Part shown: one piece after another, positions 1 through 8,180 of the stretch
How positions within the stretch are numbered: the stretch's first letter is position 1
Layout: every line of letters starts with the position of its first letter
The notes under the pieces: model-generated
The model's input: only the letters and a program-made list of their open reading frames with translations
Told to the model about the DNA's origin: nothing
The model's database searches: none
Origin: Pseudoxanthomonas mexicana
GTDB taxonomy: Bacteria; Pseudomonadota; Gammaproteobacteria; Xanthomonadales; Xanthomonadaceae
DNA length: 49,315 bases
Assembly (NCBI RefSeq): GCF_001556105.1
Contig: NZ_LSIF01000040.1
Coordinates: forward strand, 1-49,315
Direction of reading: 5' to 3'
Made by a program: the position numbers and the translations under genes

Positions 1-1
1 C

Positions 2-970
2 CGCTGGCAGCAGGCCTGGCGCGATGCCGTGCGCGATCCGCGCGAGCTGCTGGCGCTGCTGGGACTGGACGCACTGATGGAGCGGGTGTCGGACGAAGCC
101 GCGACGCAATTCCCGCTGCGGGTGCCGCGCGGCTTCGTCGCCCGCATGCGGTATGGGGACCCGCATGATCCGCTGCTGCGGCAGGTATTGCCGCTGGACG
201 ATGAAATGCGGCCGGTCGCCGGCTACGGCCTGGACGCAGTCGGCGACGGCGCCGCCAAGACCGGGGCCGGCGTCATCCAGAAGTACCGTGGCCGGGCCCT
301 GCTGGTGGCCACCGGCAGCTGCGCGATCAACTGCCGTTACTGCTTCCGCCGCCACTTCCCCTATTCCGATGAGACCGCTGCCCGCGAGGGCTGGCGCGAG
401 GCCATCGACCTGATCCGCGACGACAGCAGTGTCGAGGAAATCCTGCTGTCCGGCGGCGATCCGCTGTCGCTGTCGAACGCCAAGCTCGCCGAGCTGACCG
501 ATGCCCTGGCCGGCATCCCGCATGTCCGTCGCCTGCGCATCCACAGCCGCTTGCCGGTCGTACTGCCGGAGCGCATCGATGACGGCCTGCTGGCCTGGCT
601 GACGGGCCTGCGGTGGCCGGCGACCCTGGTCATCCACGCCAACCATGGCAACGAGTTCGATGCCGCGGTCGACGCCGCGCTCGCACGCCTGCGCGGTGCC
701 GGCGTGCACCTGCTCAACCAGGCGGTGCTGCTGCGGGGCGTGAACGACGACGTCGACGCCCTTGCCGCGCTCAGCGAACGGGGCCTTGCGGCCGGCGTGC
801 TGCCGTACTACCTGCACCAGCTCGACCGGGTGGCAGGCGCGGCCCACTTCGAGGTGGACGACGCGCGGGCCAGGACGCTGCACGCGGCGCTGGCCGCCCG
901 CCTGTCCGGCTACCTCGTGCCGCGGCTGGTGCGGGAAGTCGCCGGCGATACCGGAAAGCGGCCACTCTGA
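2..970 (+). CDS. epmB: EF-P (R)-beta-lysylation protein EpmB (lysine 2,3-aminomutase family), 5' end cut by window
   Basis: The frame is open from base 2 (RWQQAWRDAV...), so the true start lies before the window and the GTG at 29 is internal. The product is a radical SAM enzyme with the cluster motif CAINCRYC inside GSCAINCRYCFRRHFPY. It is followed by EILLSGGDPLSL and IHSRLPVVLPERI, as in the lysine 2,3-aminomutase/YjeK family. EpmB converts alpha-lysine to (R)-beta-lysine, which EpmA attaches to elongation factor P to help ribosomes through polyproline stretches. The C-terminus has LPYYLHQLDRVAGAAHFEV, the PLP-lysine/substrate region of the family. The partner epmA and efp are not in view. 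Family assignment is firm; EpmB rather than a catabolic aminomutase is inferred from the short length and proteobacterial context. Confidence 0.93.
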   Translation, partial: RWQQAWRDAVRDPRELLALLGLDALMERVSDEAATQFPLRVPRGFVARMRYGDPHDPLLRQVLPLDDEMRPVAGYGLDAVGDGAAKTGAGVIQKYRGRALLVATGSCAINCRYCFRRHFPYSDETAAREGWREAIDLIRDDSSVEEILLSGGDPLSLSNAKLAELTDALAGIPHVRRLRIHSRLPVVLPERIDDGLLAWLTGLRWPATLVIHANHGNEFDAAVDAALARLRGAGVHLLNQAVLLRGVNDDVDALAALSERGLAAGVLPYYLHQLDRVAGAAHFEVDDARARTLHAALAARLSGYLVPRLVREVAGDTGKRPL

Positions 971-1069
971 CGGCCGCTCAAGCGGGGCGGTGTCAGCATC
1001 TGCGACGGTTGCATTGGACTCGTCTCACACGTTCGGGTATTAAACGCGCACCCCTCGCGGACACGTTGC

Positions 1070-3145
1070 ATGCAGATCGGCAAAGACACCACGCTACGAC
1101 TGACCCTGGTGGACGACAGTGCGGAAGACGCGGAGGTCATCGTCTCGACGCTGCGCAACGGCGGCATCGCCGTGCGCCCGCTGCGACCACTCGACGCAGG
1201 CGAACTGGGGCAGATGGTAAGCGCGCAGCCGATGGACATGGTGCTCGCGTCGCGATCGGCCAAGGGCATCCCGCTGGCGACCGTACTGGGACAGGTCGAT
1301 GCCAGCGGCAAGGACATCCCGGTCATCGTGCTGGCTGACGCGATCAGCGAGGCCGACCTGCTCGCCGACCAGGCGGCCGGCGCGCGTGCGACGGCGCTGC
1401 GCGGCCGACCCGAACACGTACTGACCGTCCTCCGCCGCGAGTGGGCCGATCTCGACGCCCGTCGTTCGCAGCGCCGGCTGGAAAGCCAGATGCGCGAGAC
1501 CGAGCGCCGTTGCGATGCCCTGATCTCGTCTTCCCGCGATCCCATCGCGTACATCCACGAAGGCATGCATATCCGGGCCAACGACGCCTATCTCGAGATG
1601 TTCGGCTTCGAGTCGTTCGAAGACGTGGAGGGCCTCTCGCTGCTCGACCTGGTGGCGCCGCAGTACGTCAACGACTTCAAGGCCCTGCTGAAGAAGCTCA
1701 GCAAGGGTGAAGCGCCGCCGCCGCGCTTCGAACTGGAAGCCCGCAGCATCGACGGCGACAGCTTCCCCGCCACGCTGGAATTCGCCACGGCGACCTACGA
1801 AGGCGAGGCTTGCGTACAGGTGGTGTTCCGCCGCCGCGAGGAGTTCGACCCCGAACTGGCCCGGGAAGTCGAAGACCTGCGCCAGCGCGACATGGTCACC
1901 GGGCTGCTCAACCGCCCGACGTTCCTGCGCGAACTGGAGAACGCCGTGGCCAAGGTCGCCCACGGCGAAGACCAGTACGCCTTGTTGCTGATCGAGCCCG
2001 ACCACTACCAGCGCCTGCTGCAGGACATCGGCATCGACTCGGCGGACGCCTTGGCCGCCGCCTTGGCCGCGCGCCTGTCCGAGAAGCTCGACGAGGGCAC
2101 CCTCGCCGCGCGCTTCGGGGAGCGCACGTTTGCGGTCCTGCTGCGCGGCAACCATGCGCAGACCGCCGCGCTGGCGGAAAAGCTGCGTGCGTCCTACGCA
2201 TCGCACGTCTTCAACGTGGGCGAGCGCTCGGCCTCGGTCACCGCCAGCATCGGCGGCGTGCAGATCGGCGAGAAGATCGCCAGTGTCGGACCGGTGCTGA
2301 CGCGTGCCACCGATGGCCTGCAGACGGCCACCAACCTGGGCGGCAACCGCATCGAGATCTTCGACCCCGGCGCCGTGGATCGCGCCGAGGAAGAACGCGT
2401 GCAGAACTGGATCCAGCGCCTGCGCGAAGCCCTGCAGGACGGCAGTTTCCGCCTGCACTACCAGCCGGTCGTCAGCCTGCAGGGCGAGCCCGGCGAAGTG
2501 TACGAGGCATTGCTGAGGCTGGAGTCCAACGACGAAGTGGTGCTGCCGCAATCCTTCATCGGCATCGCCGAGGACAACGGCCTGCTCGATGCCATCGACC
2601 GCTGGGTGGTCAACCGCGCCATCGAAGTGCTGGCCGAGCGCAAGCGCGCCGGTCGCGATACCCGCCTCGTCGTGAAGGTCAGCCCGGCGTCGTTTGCCGA
2701 CACGCGCTTGCTGGACCTGATCGCCAGGCAGCTGGCCGCCCTTGATGTGCCCGGCGACCGCCTGTGGCTGCAGACACCGGAGGCCAAGGTGTTCACTCAC
2801 CTGCGGCAGGCGCAGGCCTTCCAGTCCGCGGCGGCCAAGCTTGGCTGCCAGGTGGGGCTGGAGCATTTCGGCGCCGGGCTGGATTCGTTCCAGCTGCTGT
2901 CGCACTTCCAGCCGACCTTCCTCAAGATCGACCGCGTCTTCAGCGAGGACCTGGGCAAGAACACCGAGCACCAGCAGAAGATCCGCGAGATCGCCGAGCG
3001 CGCGCAGGCGCTGGGCATCCTGACGGTGGCCGAGCACGTGCAGGACGCCGCCACGATGTCGTTCCTGTTCACCGCCAGCCTCGATTACGTCGAAGGCAAC
3101 TTCCTGGCCGCACCCGGCCCGGCGATGCACTACGACTTCAGCTGA
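1070..3145 (+). CDS. fimX: FimX-like degenerate GGDEF/EAL regulator of type IV pili
   Basis: This 691-residue protein has a receiver-like N-terminus (about 8-125) in which the usual phosphoacceptor surroundings are absent. A PAS domain follows (about 145-255), then a GGDEF domain (about 270-430) and an EAL domain (about 445-690). The GGDEF active site reads RFGERTFAV (348-356), so it cannot be a normal diguanylate cyclase. In the EAL domain EALLRL is kept (E479-L481), but the Asn of NLS is replaced (VKVSPASF, 535-542), DDFG is EHFG (598-601) and AEGV is AEHV. Metal ligands are therefore missing while c-di-GMP-binding surfaces may remain. This order, degeneracy and length match FimX, the c-di-GMP receptor that acts on PilZ/PilB in twitching motility. 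That role is established for the family and inferred here. Confidence 0.85.
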   Translation: MQIGKDTTLRLTLVDDSAEDAEVIVSTLRNGGIAVRPLRPLDAGELGQMVSAQPMDMVLASRSAKGIPLATVLGQVDASGKDIPVIVLADAISEADLLADQAAGARATALRGRPEHVLTVLRREWADLDARRSQRRLESQMRETERRCDALISSSRDPIAYIHEGMHIRANDAYLEMFGFESFEDVEGLSLLDLVAPQYVNDFKALLKKLSKGEAPPPRFELEARSIDGDSFPATLEFATATYEGEACVQVVFRRREEFDPELAREVEDLRQRDMVTGLLNRPTFLRELENAVAKVAHGEDQYALLLIEPDHYQRLLQDIGIDSADALAAALAARLSEKLDEGTLAARFGERTFAVLLRGNHAQTAALAEKLRASYASHVFNVGERSASVTASIGGVQIGEKIASVGPVLTRATDGLQTATNLGGNRIEIFDPGAVDRAEEERVQNWIQRLREALQDGSFRLHYQPVVSLQGEPGEVYEALLRLESNDEVVLPQSFIGIAEDNGLLDAIDRWVVNRAIEVLAERKRAGRDTRLVVKVSPASFADTRLLDLIARQLAALDVPGDRLWLQTPEAKVFTHLRQAQAFQSAAAKLGCQVGLEHFGAGLDSFQLLSHFQPTFLKIDRVFSEDLGKNTEHQQKIREIAERAQALGILTVAEHVQDAATMSFLFTASLDYVEGNFLAAPGPAMHYDFS

Positions 3146-3169
3146 CGGGCTGCCTCCTCCCTTGAAACA

Positions 3170-3195
3170 GGAAACCCGCCTTCCGGCGGGTTTCC
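3170..3195. terminator. Terminator hairpin between fimX and htpX
   Basis: A perfect 11-bp stem (GGAAACCCGCC, 3170-3180, against 3185-3195) closes a TTCC loop and is followed by TTTT on the plus strand. It lies 24 bp after the fimX stop and 20 bp before the convergent htpX stop, so it can serve both genes, best for fimX. Confidence 0.8.
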
Positions 3196-3214
3196 TTTTC
3201 GTCGCGGTTGCCTG

Positions 3215-4096
3215 TCAGGCGAACGTGCCCTGCTGCGCACGCAGCGCGGCGATGCGATCTTCCAGTGGCGGGTGGCTGAGGAACAGCTTCTTCATGCCCT
3301 GGCCGATGCCGCCGGCGATGCCGAAGGCCTCCACTTGCGCGGGCAGCGTGCTGGGACGCTGCTGCTGGCTGAGGCGTTCCAGTGCGGCGATCATCTTCTG
3401 GCGACCCGCGTACGTGGCACCGCCCTGGTCGGCGCGGAACTCGCGACGACGCGAGAACCACATCGCGATCATCGTGGCGAACAGGCCGAACACCACTTCC
3501 AGCACCATCACGATGATGTAGTAGCCGAACCCGCGGCCGCCGCCTTCACGGTTGCCGGACAGGAAGCTGTCGACGATGCCGCCCACCACGCGGGCCAGCA
3601 CGATGACGAAGGTGTTCAGTACGCCCTGCAACAGCGCCATGGTCACCATGTCGCCATTGGCGACGTGCGCGACCTCATGGCCCAGGACCGCCTCGGCTTC
3701 GTCCTGGGTCATCGAACGCAGCAGGCCCGTGGACACCGCCACCAGCGCGTTGTTGCGATTGGCGCCGGTGGCGAACGCATTGATCTCCGGCGCGTCGTAG
3801 ACCGCGACTTCAGGCATGCCGATGCCGGCCGCCTGCGCCTGACGCTGCACGGTGGCGACCAGCCAGCGCTCGGCATCATTGCGGGGCTGGGTGATGACCT
3901 GCGCACCGGTCGCGCGCTTGGCCATCCACTTGGAGGTCAACAGCGAGATCAGCGAACCGCCGAAGCCGAAGATCGCCGCCATGATCAGCAGCCCGCCCAT
4001 CTGGCCCGAATTGACGCCCAGGAGGGACATGACCACGCTGGCGAGGGCCAGCACGGCAAGGTTGGTAGCGAGGAACAAGGCGACGCGCGTGAACAC
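3215..4096 (-). CDS. htpX: Membrane zinc metalloprotease HtpX
   Basis: A 293-residue M48B peptidase. The N-terminus [18 protein letters not shown] is the usual HtpX start and first membrane span. A second N-terminal hydrophobic stretch follows, then the zinc motif HEVAH in [13 protein letters not shown]. Further spans come near the [20 protein letters not shown] region, and the C-terminus has [14 protein letters not shown] chose the GTG at 4096, preceded by GGAG at a good distance. The frame runs 25 codons further upstream, but that stretch does not resemble the family. HtpX degrades damaged inner-membrane proteins and overlaps in role with FtsH. It is transcribed away from gluQRS across a region holding a perfect palindrome at 4159-4174. 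Confidence 0.93.
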   Translation of the reverse strand: MFTRVALFLATNLAVLALASVVMSLLGVNSGQMGGLLIMAAIFGFGGSLISLLTSKWMAKRATGAQVITQPRNDAERWLVATVQRQAQAAGIGMPEVAVYDAPEINAFATGANRNNALVAVSTGLLRSMTQDEAEAVLGHEVAHVANGDMVTMALLQGVLNTFVIVLARVVGGIVDSFLSGNREGGGRGFGYYIIVMVLEVVFGLFATMIAMWFSRRREFRADQGGATYAGRQKMIAALERLSQQQRPSTLPAQVEAFGIAGGIGQGMKKLFLSHPPLEDRIAALRAQQGTFA

Positions 4097-4158
4097 GACA
4101 GGGATCTCCGGGATGGGTGGTATGCAAACGGTTACGACCGCAGAATTGCGGCTGTGAC

Positions 4159-4174
4159 CGCTTGAATTCAAGCG
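4159..4174. promoter_or_regulatory. Perfect 16-bp palindrome in the htpX/gluQRS divergent region
   Basis: CGCTTGAATTCAAGCG reads the same on both strands. It lies 63 bp before the htpX start and 42 bp before the gluQRS start. An A+T-rich centre in GC-rich DNA between two divergent genes is the usual place for a dimeric repressor site. No known regulator is recognised. Confidence 0.4.
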
Positions 4175-4215
4175 ACTTCCTGACTACGTGGTTCAGCTTT
4201 CCTCCCTACTGACGA

Positions 4216-5133
4216 ATGAGCGACACCGTTCCCTCCCCGTACCGCGGTCGTTTCGCGCCCTCACCCACCGGACGACTGCATATCGGATCGCTCGTCGCCG
4301 CACTGGGCAGTTGGTTGCTGGCCCGTCACCACGGCGGTGAATGGCTCATCCGCGTGGAGGACCTCGACCCGCCCCGTGAGATCGCCGGCGCTGCCCGATG
4401 GCAGGTGGACACGCTTGCCGCCTTCGGCATGGAATCGGACCTTCCCATCGTCTGGCAGAGCACGCGTCATGCGCGGTATGCCGACGCGCTCGCGCGCTTG
4501 CTGGCCGACGGCCATGCGTTCGAATGCCGGTGCAGTCGCAGCGATCTCGCCGCGGCAGGCGGCATCCATCGCGCCTGCGTCGCGTCGGATCCCGGACGCC
4601 CGCCGGCGATTCGCCTGCGCGTGCCGGAGGGTACCCGCGTGTCGTTCGATGACGGCCTGCAGGGAATGGTCGAACAGCACATCGACCGCGAGGTGGGCGA
4701 CGTCGTCCTGCGCCGCGCCGACGGCTTCTGGGCGTATCAGCTCGCCGTCGTCGTCGATGACGCCGACCAGGCCATCACCGATGTCGTGCGCGGCGCCGAC
4801 CTGCTCGACTCCACGCCCCGGCAGATCCTGCTGCAGCGCACCCTGGGCCTGCCCACCCCGCGCCATCTGCACCTGCCACTGATCGTCGATGCGCACGGCA
4901 ACAAACTGTCGAAATCGATGGCATCCCTGCCCATCGACGACGACGCGCCGCTACCGGCCCTGCGGGTCGCCTGGCAGGCGCTGGGGCAACCGGCCACCGT
5001 CCTCGACGGCGCGCCTACGGTCACTGCCGCCCTTCGGCTCGCGATACGCGAATTCCAGCCGGATCGCCTGCCAAAAGTGACATCAATGACGTTCGCTGCA
5101 GCGCACAACAATCCTGCCGCAGGCGCTGTCTAG
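4216..5133 (+). CDS. gluQ: Glutamyl-Q tRNA(Asp) synthetase
   Basis: A 305-residue paralogue of the catalytic half of glutamyl-tRNA synthetase. It activates glutamate and attaches it to queuosine at position 34 of tRNA(Asp), not to an acceptor end. The class I signatures are FAPSPTGRLHIGS (residues 13-25) and KLSKS (230-234). Cys104, Cys106 and Cys121 (ECRCSRSDL...HRACV) provide the zinc site of the GluQRS group. There is no anticodon-binding domain, and length is normal for the family. The ATG at 4216 is the only close start that keeps the GRFAPSPTG strand. In some proteobacteria this gene lies next to dksA, but here it is divergent from htpX and 45 bp ahead of phaB. Confidence 0.93.
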   Translation: MSDTVPSPYRGRFAPSPTGRLHIGSLVAALGSWLLARHHGGEWLIRVEDLDPPREIAGAARWQVDTLAAFGMESDLPIVWQSTRHARYADALARLLADGHAFECRCSRSDLAAAGGIHRACVASDPGRPPAIRLRVPEGTRVSFDDGLQGMVEQHIDREVGDVVLRRADGFWAYQLAVVVDDADQAITDVVRGADLLDSTPRQILLQRTLGLPTPRHLHLPLIVDAHGNKLSKSMASLPIDDDAPLPALRVAWQALGQPATVLDGAPTVTAALRLAIREFQPDRLPKVTSMTFAAAHNNPAAGAV

Positions 5134-5178
5134 AATCGGGTGGCCGTCGGCTTGCGGCGGTCCAAGGAGATTCCCCAC

Positions 5179-5919
5179 ATGACATCGCGCGTCGCCCTGG
5201 TCACTGGCGGCACCGGAGGTATCGGTACCGCCATCTGCAAGAAGCTGGCCGACATGGGCCACAAGGTCGCCACCAACTATCGGAATGAGGAAAAGGCGCG
5301 TGCGTGGCAGGCGCAGATGAAGGCGGACGGTTACGACTTCGTGCTGGTGAAAGGCGACGTGACATCGCCGGACGAAGCGCAGGCGATGGTGAAGGACGTG
5401 GAGCAGTCGCTCGGCCCGGTCGAGGTGCTGGTCAACAACGCCGGCATCACCCGCGATGGCACCTTCCACAAGATGTCGTCTTCGCAATGGGGCGATGTCA
5501 TCAACACCAACCTCAACTCGGTGTTCAACGTCACCCGCCCGGTGATCGACGGCATGCGCGACCGCAAGTGGGGCCGCATCATCCAGATCAGCTCGATCAA
5601 CGGCCTCAAGGGCCAGTACGGCCAGGCAAACTACGCCGCGGCCAAGGCCGGCATGCACGGCTTCACCATCTCGCTGGCGCGTGAAAACGCCAAGCTCGGC
5701 ATTACCGTCAACACCGTTTCGCCTGGCTACGTGGCCACGGACATGGTGATGGCCGTGCCGGAGGAAGTCCGCGCCAAGATCGCCGCCGACATCCCGACCG
5801 GTCGCCTCGGCAAGCCGGAGGAAATCGCCTACGCCGTGGCATTCCTCGTGGACGAACAGGCCAGCTGGATCACCGGCTCCAACCTGGACATCAACGGCGG
5901 CCACCACATGGGCTGGTAA
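5179..5919 (+). CDS. phaB: Acetoacetyl-CoA reductase (PhaB), NADPH-type
   Basis: A 246-residue short-chain dehydrogenase that reduces acetoacetyl-CoA to (R)-3-hydroxybutyryl-CoA for polyhydroxybutyrate synthesis. Visible motifs are TGGTGGIG (9-16) for the cofactor, NNAG (86-89), catalytic Ser139, and Tyr152/Lys156 in NYAAAK. The PhaB-typical NNAGITRD and VSPGYVATDM are present. After strand beta-2 it has NYRNEEK, with no acidic residue where NADH enzymes carry Asp, which suits NADPH. The ATG at 5179 is chosen because AAGGAGA lies at 5164-5170; the frame is open 13 codons further upstream. phaR follows. No phaA or phaC is in the window. Confidence 0.92.
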   Translation: MTSRVALVTGGTGGIGTAICKKLADMGHKVATNYRNEEKARAWQAQMKADGYDFVLVKGDVTSPDEAQAMVKDVEQSLGPVEVLVNNAGITRDGTFHKMSSSQWGDVINTNLNSVFNVTRPVIDGMRDRKWGRIIQISSINGLKGQYGQANYAAAKAGMHGFTISLARENAKLGITVNTVSPGYVATDMVMAVPEEVRAKIAADIPTGRLGKPEEIAYAVAFLVDEQASWITGSNLDINGGHHMGW

Positions 5920-5944
5920 ACCCAGCACGTTTACACCCGTTTCC

Positions 5945-5966
5945 CGACGCCCCGCATGGGGCGTCG
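5945..5966. terminator. Hairpin after phaB
   Basis: CGACGCCCC (5945-5953) pairs perfectly with 5958-5966 across a GCAT loop, 25 bp after the phaB stop. There is no T run, so it may be a weak terminator or a 3'-end protecting hairpin. Confidence 0.4.
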
Positions 5967-6089
5967 TCGTACCTGCATGCGGCGCAGCATGTTCCCGCGG
6001 CTGAACAGGGCCTCCCTGCCTTGTGGCCTGTTGCAAGGGCTGTTGCGCTGCGTCATGCTGGCCGTATACGCGTTTAGAGCGAAGACTCA

Positions 6090-6593
6090 ATGGCTGCGAT
6101 CCGCATCATCAAGAAGTACCCCAACCGTCGTCTCTACGACACCGAGATCTCCAGCTACATCACCATTGAGGACGTGCGCCAACTGATCGTCGACGGCGAG
6201 GATTTCGAGGTCCGGGACGCCAAGAGTGGCGACGACCTGACCCGCACCGTGCTGCTGCAGATCATCAGCGAGCAGGAACAGGACGGCGAGCCGATCCTGT
6301 CCACCCAGTTGCTCAGCCACATCATCCGGTTCTACGGCGACTCGCTGCAGGGCTTCATGGGCAACTACCTGGAGCGGAGCATGCAGTTGTTCATGGAACA
6401 GCAGCAGCAGTTCCGCAGCCAGATGGGCAACCTGCTCGGCCAGACGCCGTGGACCATGATGAACCAGCTCACCGAGCGCAACATGGAGCTGTGGCAGGAA
6501 TTCCAGCGCAACCTCACCGGTGGCATGGGCCGACCGACCACGGTCAAGCCGAAGGACGAGCCGCGCGAGACGCCCAAGACGCGCGCCCGCTAA
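6090..6593 (+). CDS. phaR: Polyhydroxyalkanoate synthesis repressor PhaR
   Basis: A 167-residue protein with the PhaR DNA-binding/accumulation regulator domain at the start (RIIKKYPNRRLYDTEISSYITIEDVRQLIVDG). The phasin-like PHB-accumulation domain follows (TRTVLLQIISEQEQDGEPILSTQLLSHIIRFYG). The glutamine- and methionine-rich middle (FMEQQQQFRSQM) is predicted helical, and the tail is charged and Pro-rich. PhaR binds both DNA and PHB granules, and represses phasin genes until polymer forms. It sits between two reductase genes of the same pathway, with its own 170-bp upstream region and its own terminator. It is therefore probably transcribed separately from phaB. Confidence 0.93.
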   Translation: MAAIRIIKKYPNRRLYDTEISSYITIEDVRQLIVDGEDFEVRDAKSGDDLTRTVLLQIISEQEQDGEPILSTQLLSHIIRFYGDSLQGFMGNYLERSMQLFMEQQQQFRSQMGNLLGQTPWTMMNQLTERNMELWQEFQRNLTGGMGRPTTVKPKDEPRETPKTRAR

Positions 6594-6612
6594 CCACCTC
6601 GTAGTGAAACCC

Positions 6613-6643
6613 GGCCCGCGCCCCGTTGCGCGGGCCTTTTTTT
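6613..6643 (+). terminator. Rho-independent terminator of phaR
   Basis: A 9-bp perfect GC stem (GGCCCGCGC, 6613-6621, with 6628-6636) and a 6-nt loop are followed by seven T (6637-6643). It starts 20 bp after the phaR stop. Confidence 0.9.
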
Positions 6644-6666
6644 GACCTCGTGACGCAGGAATACGC

Positions 6667-7407
6667 ATGACGCAACGCATCGCCGTGGTGACCGGGGGGC
6701 TGGGTGGCCTGGGAGTGGCGATCTGCCGCGCACTGGCGCAAGCCGGACGCACGGTGATCGCCGCCGACCTGCCCGCTTCCACCGAACAACTGGACCGCTT
6801 TCGCGCGCACACCGCCGGATTGAACATCGAAACCGCGGCCGTCGACGTGGCCGACTTCGACGCCTGTGCAGCGTTCGTGCACGACATCGAAGCCCGCTAT
6901 GGCGCGCTCGACATCCTGGTCAACAACGCCGGCATCACCCGCGATGCGACCCTGCGCAAGATGGACAAGGCGCAGTGGGATGCGGTGATCGGGGTGAACC
7001 TCGACAGCGTGTTCAATCTCTGCCGCCATGTCGTCGACGGCATGCAGGCACGCGGCTTCGGCCGCATCGTCAACATCAGCTCGGTCAGTGGCCAGACCGG
7101 CAACTTCGGCCAGGTGAACTACGCCGCGGCGAAGGCCGGCCTGCACGGCTTCTCGATGTCGCTGGCGCGCGAAGTCGCACGCAAGGGCGTCACCGTCAAC
7201 AGCGTGTCGCCCGGTTACGTGGAAACCCCGATGACCCGCGCCATGCCCGACGAGGTGCGCGACCGCACCGTCGCCTCGGTGCCGGTCGGCCGCATCGGCC
7301 AGCCGGACGACATCGCACGCGCGGTCGCCTTCCTCACCGCCGACGACGCCAGCTACATCACCGGCGCCAACCTGCCGGTCAACGGCGGCCTGTTCATGAG
7401 CTTCTGA
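6667..7407 (+). CDS. Second acetoacetyl-CoA reductase-like SDR, probably NADH-type
   Basis: A 246-residue short-chain dehydrogenase aligning end to end with the upstream PhaB. It has TGGLGGLG (9-16), NNAGITRD (86-93), Ser139, NYAAAK with Tyr152/Lys156, VSPGYVETPM and a C-terminal GGLFMSF. The main difference is after strand beta-2. It reads AADLPAS with Asp34, the residue that in this family binds the adenosine ribose hydroxyls and favours NAD(H). It is likely another 3-oxoacyl/acetoacetyl-CoA reductase with different cofactor use; FabG-like activity is an alternative. It has its own start after the phaR terminator, and is followed 42 bp on by a small membrane protein gene. Confidence 0.85.
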   Translation: MTQRIAVVTGGLGGLGVAICRALAQAGRTVIAADLPASTEQLDRFRAHTAGLNIETAAVDVADFDACAAFVHDIEARYGALDILVNNAGITRDATLRKMDKAQWDAVIGVNLDSVFNLCRHVVDGMQARGFGRIVNISSVSGQTGNFGQVNYAAAKAGLHGFSMSLAREVARKGVTVNSVSPGYVETPMTRAMPDEVRDRTVASVPVGRIGQPDDIARAVAFLTADDASYITGANLPVNGGLFMSF

Positions 7408-7449
7408 GCGTCGGTTCCCGGCGCTTCACCGACACGACAAGGAATCCCG

Positions 7450-7620
7450 ATGAAACTGACCCCTCCCACGTTCGGCGTCTGGCTGATCGCGCTGCTGCTC
7501 GGCAGCGGCGGCATCGCCGCCAAGTTCGGCTACGTGCCGGTACTGGCCCCGCACGCTTTCTGGCTGGTGGTCGCCGGCTTCGGCCTGCTGGTGGCGGCAA
7601 CGCTTTTCAGCAAGCTCTGA
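7450..7620 (+). CDS. Small membrane protein, 56 residues, unknown function
   Basis: The ATG at 7450 is preceded by AAGGAA (7439-7444). The product (MKLTPPTFGVWLIALLLGSG...ATLFSKL) has two hydrophobic segments, about residues 8-24 and 37-54, separated by a short loop KFGYVPVLAPH. It is cotranscribed in position with the reductase upstream (42 bp gap). I do not recognise a named family. The clean ribosome site, membrane-protein pattern and lack of any other gene here support it as real. Confidence 0.72.
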   Translation: MKLTPPTFGVWLIALLLGSGGIAAKFGYVPVLAPHAFWLVVAGFGLLVAATLFSKL

Positions 7621-7646
7621 CACTGCGTCGTCCGCTGGACTGATCC

Positions 7647-8090
7647 CTACTCCAGCTCGAAGCGGTCGAACGCGATCTCCAGCGTTTCGAACAAGGCCTC
7701 CGCCAGCGCCGCATCCATCGACGAGGTCTGGTAGGCCGCCGGCCGGGCGCGCAGGAAGCGCCAGCGCATCGCCGGATTGCCCTGCTCGTCCAGCAGCGTC
7801 ACGCTGATGCTGCGCCGTGCGTCGCCGCCATTGCGTGCTTCGTCCCACCACTGGTACCACGCCAGCGATCCGATCACGCCCCGCCGCAGCACCAGATGCC
7901 CGTAGTGCGTCAGCGTGGACAGCTTGGTGGCTTCCAGCGTCTTGTCGTTGCCGTTGCGGTATTCGTTGAGCTGCAGCCGCGCATCGGGGAAGGTCACTTC
8001 GGATACACCGCCCTGGGCGCCGTCCTCCCCGGTGCCGAGGTCGACGAGGAAATTCATTCCGGCATACGGACGGTCACGCAGTACGGCCAT
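7647..8090 (-). CDS. Orphan phage-tail/contractile-injection tube-like protein (T4 gp19 family)
   Basis: A 147-residue protein starting MAVLRDRPYAGMNFLVDLG. It shows the layout of the conserved phage tail region/tube family: a beta strand, GGVSEVTFPDARL, the EYRNGND loop, LVLRRGVIGSLAWYQWWDEARNG, ISVTLLDEQGNPAMRWRFLRARPAAYQ, and a final LFETLEIAFDRFEL strand. Members form the inner tube of contractile tails and extracellular contractile injection systems. No sheath, baseplate, spike or AAA+ ATPase gene is nearby, so this is a stand-alone copy. The ATG at 8090 is chosen from the family-like N-terminus. The same frame stays open upstream through a 21-bp repeat array, which gives an artificial 347-codon ORF. 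Confidence 0.75.
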   Translation of the reverse strand: MAVLRDRPYAGMNFLVDLGTGEDGAQGGVSEVTFPDARLQLNEYRNGNDKTLEATKLSTLTHYGHLVLRRGVIGSLAWYQWWDEARNGGDARRSISVTLLDEQGNPAMRWRFLRARPAAYQTSSMDAALAEALFETLEIAFDRFELE

Positions 8091-8180
8091 GGGCAGGTTC
8101 CATGTGAGGGAGGAAGGCCGGCGCAGGTATGCCGCCGACCTCTTTTCCAACGCAGAGACGCCGTGCCGGAGGTCAACAAA

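Noticed and set aside
1094..3130. A 678-codon leftward ORF opposite fimX
   Set aside because: It is a GC-rich shadow in register with fimX codons and is rich in His/Gln/Arg/Gly with no domain. The fimX frame has a full domain series.
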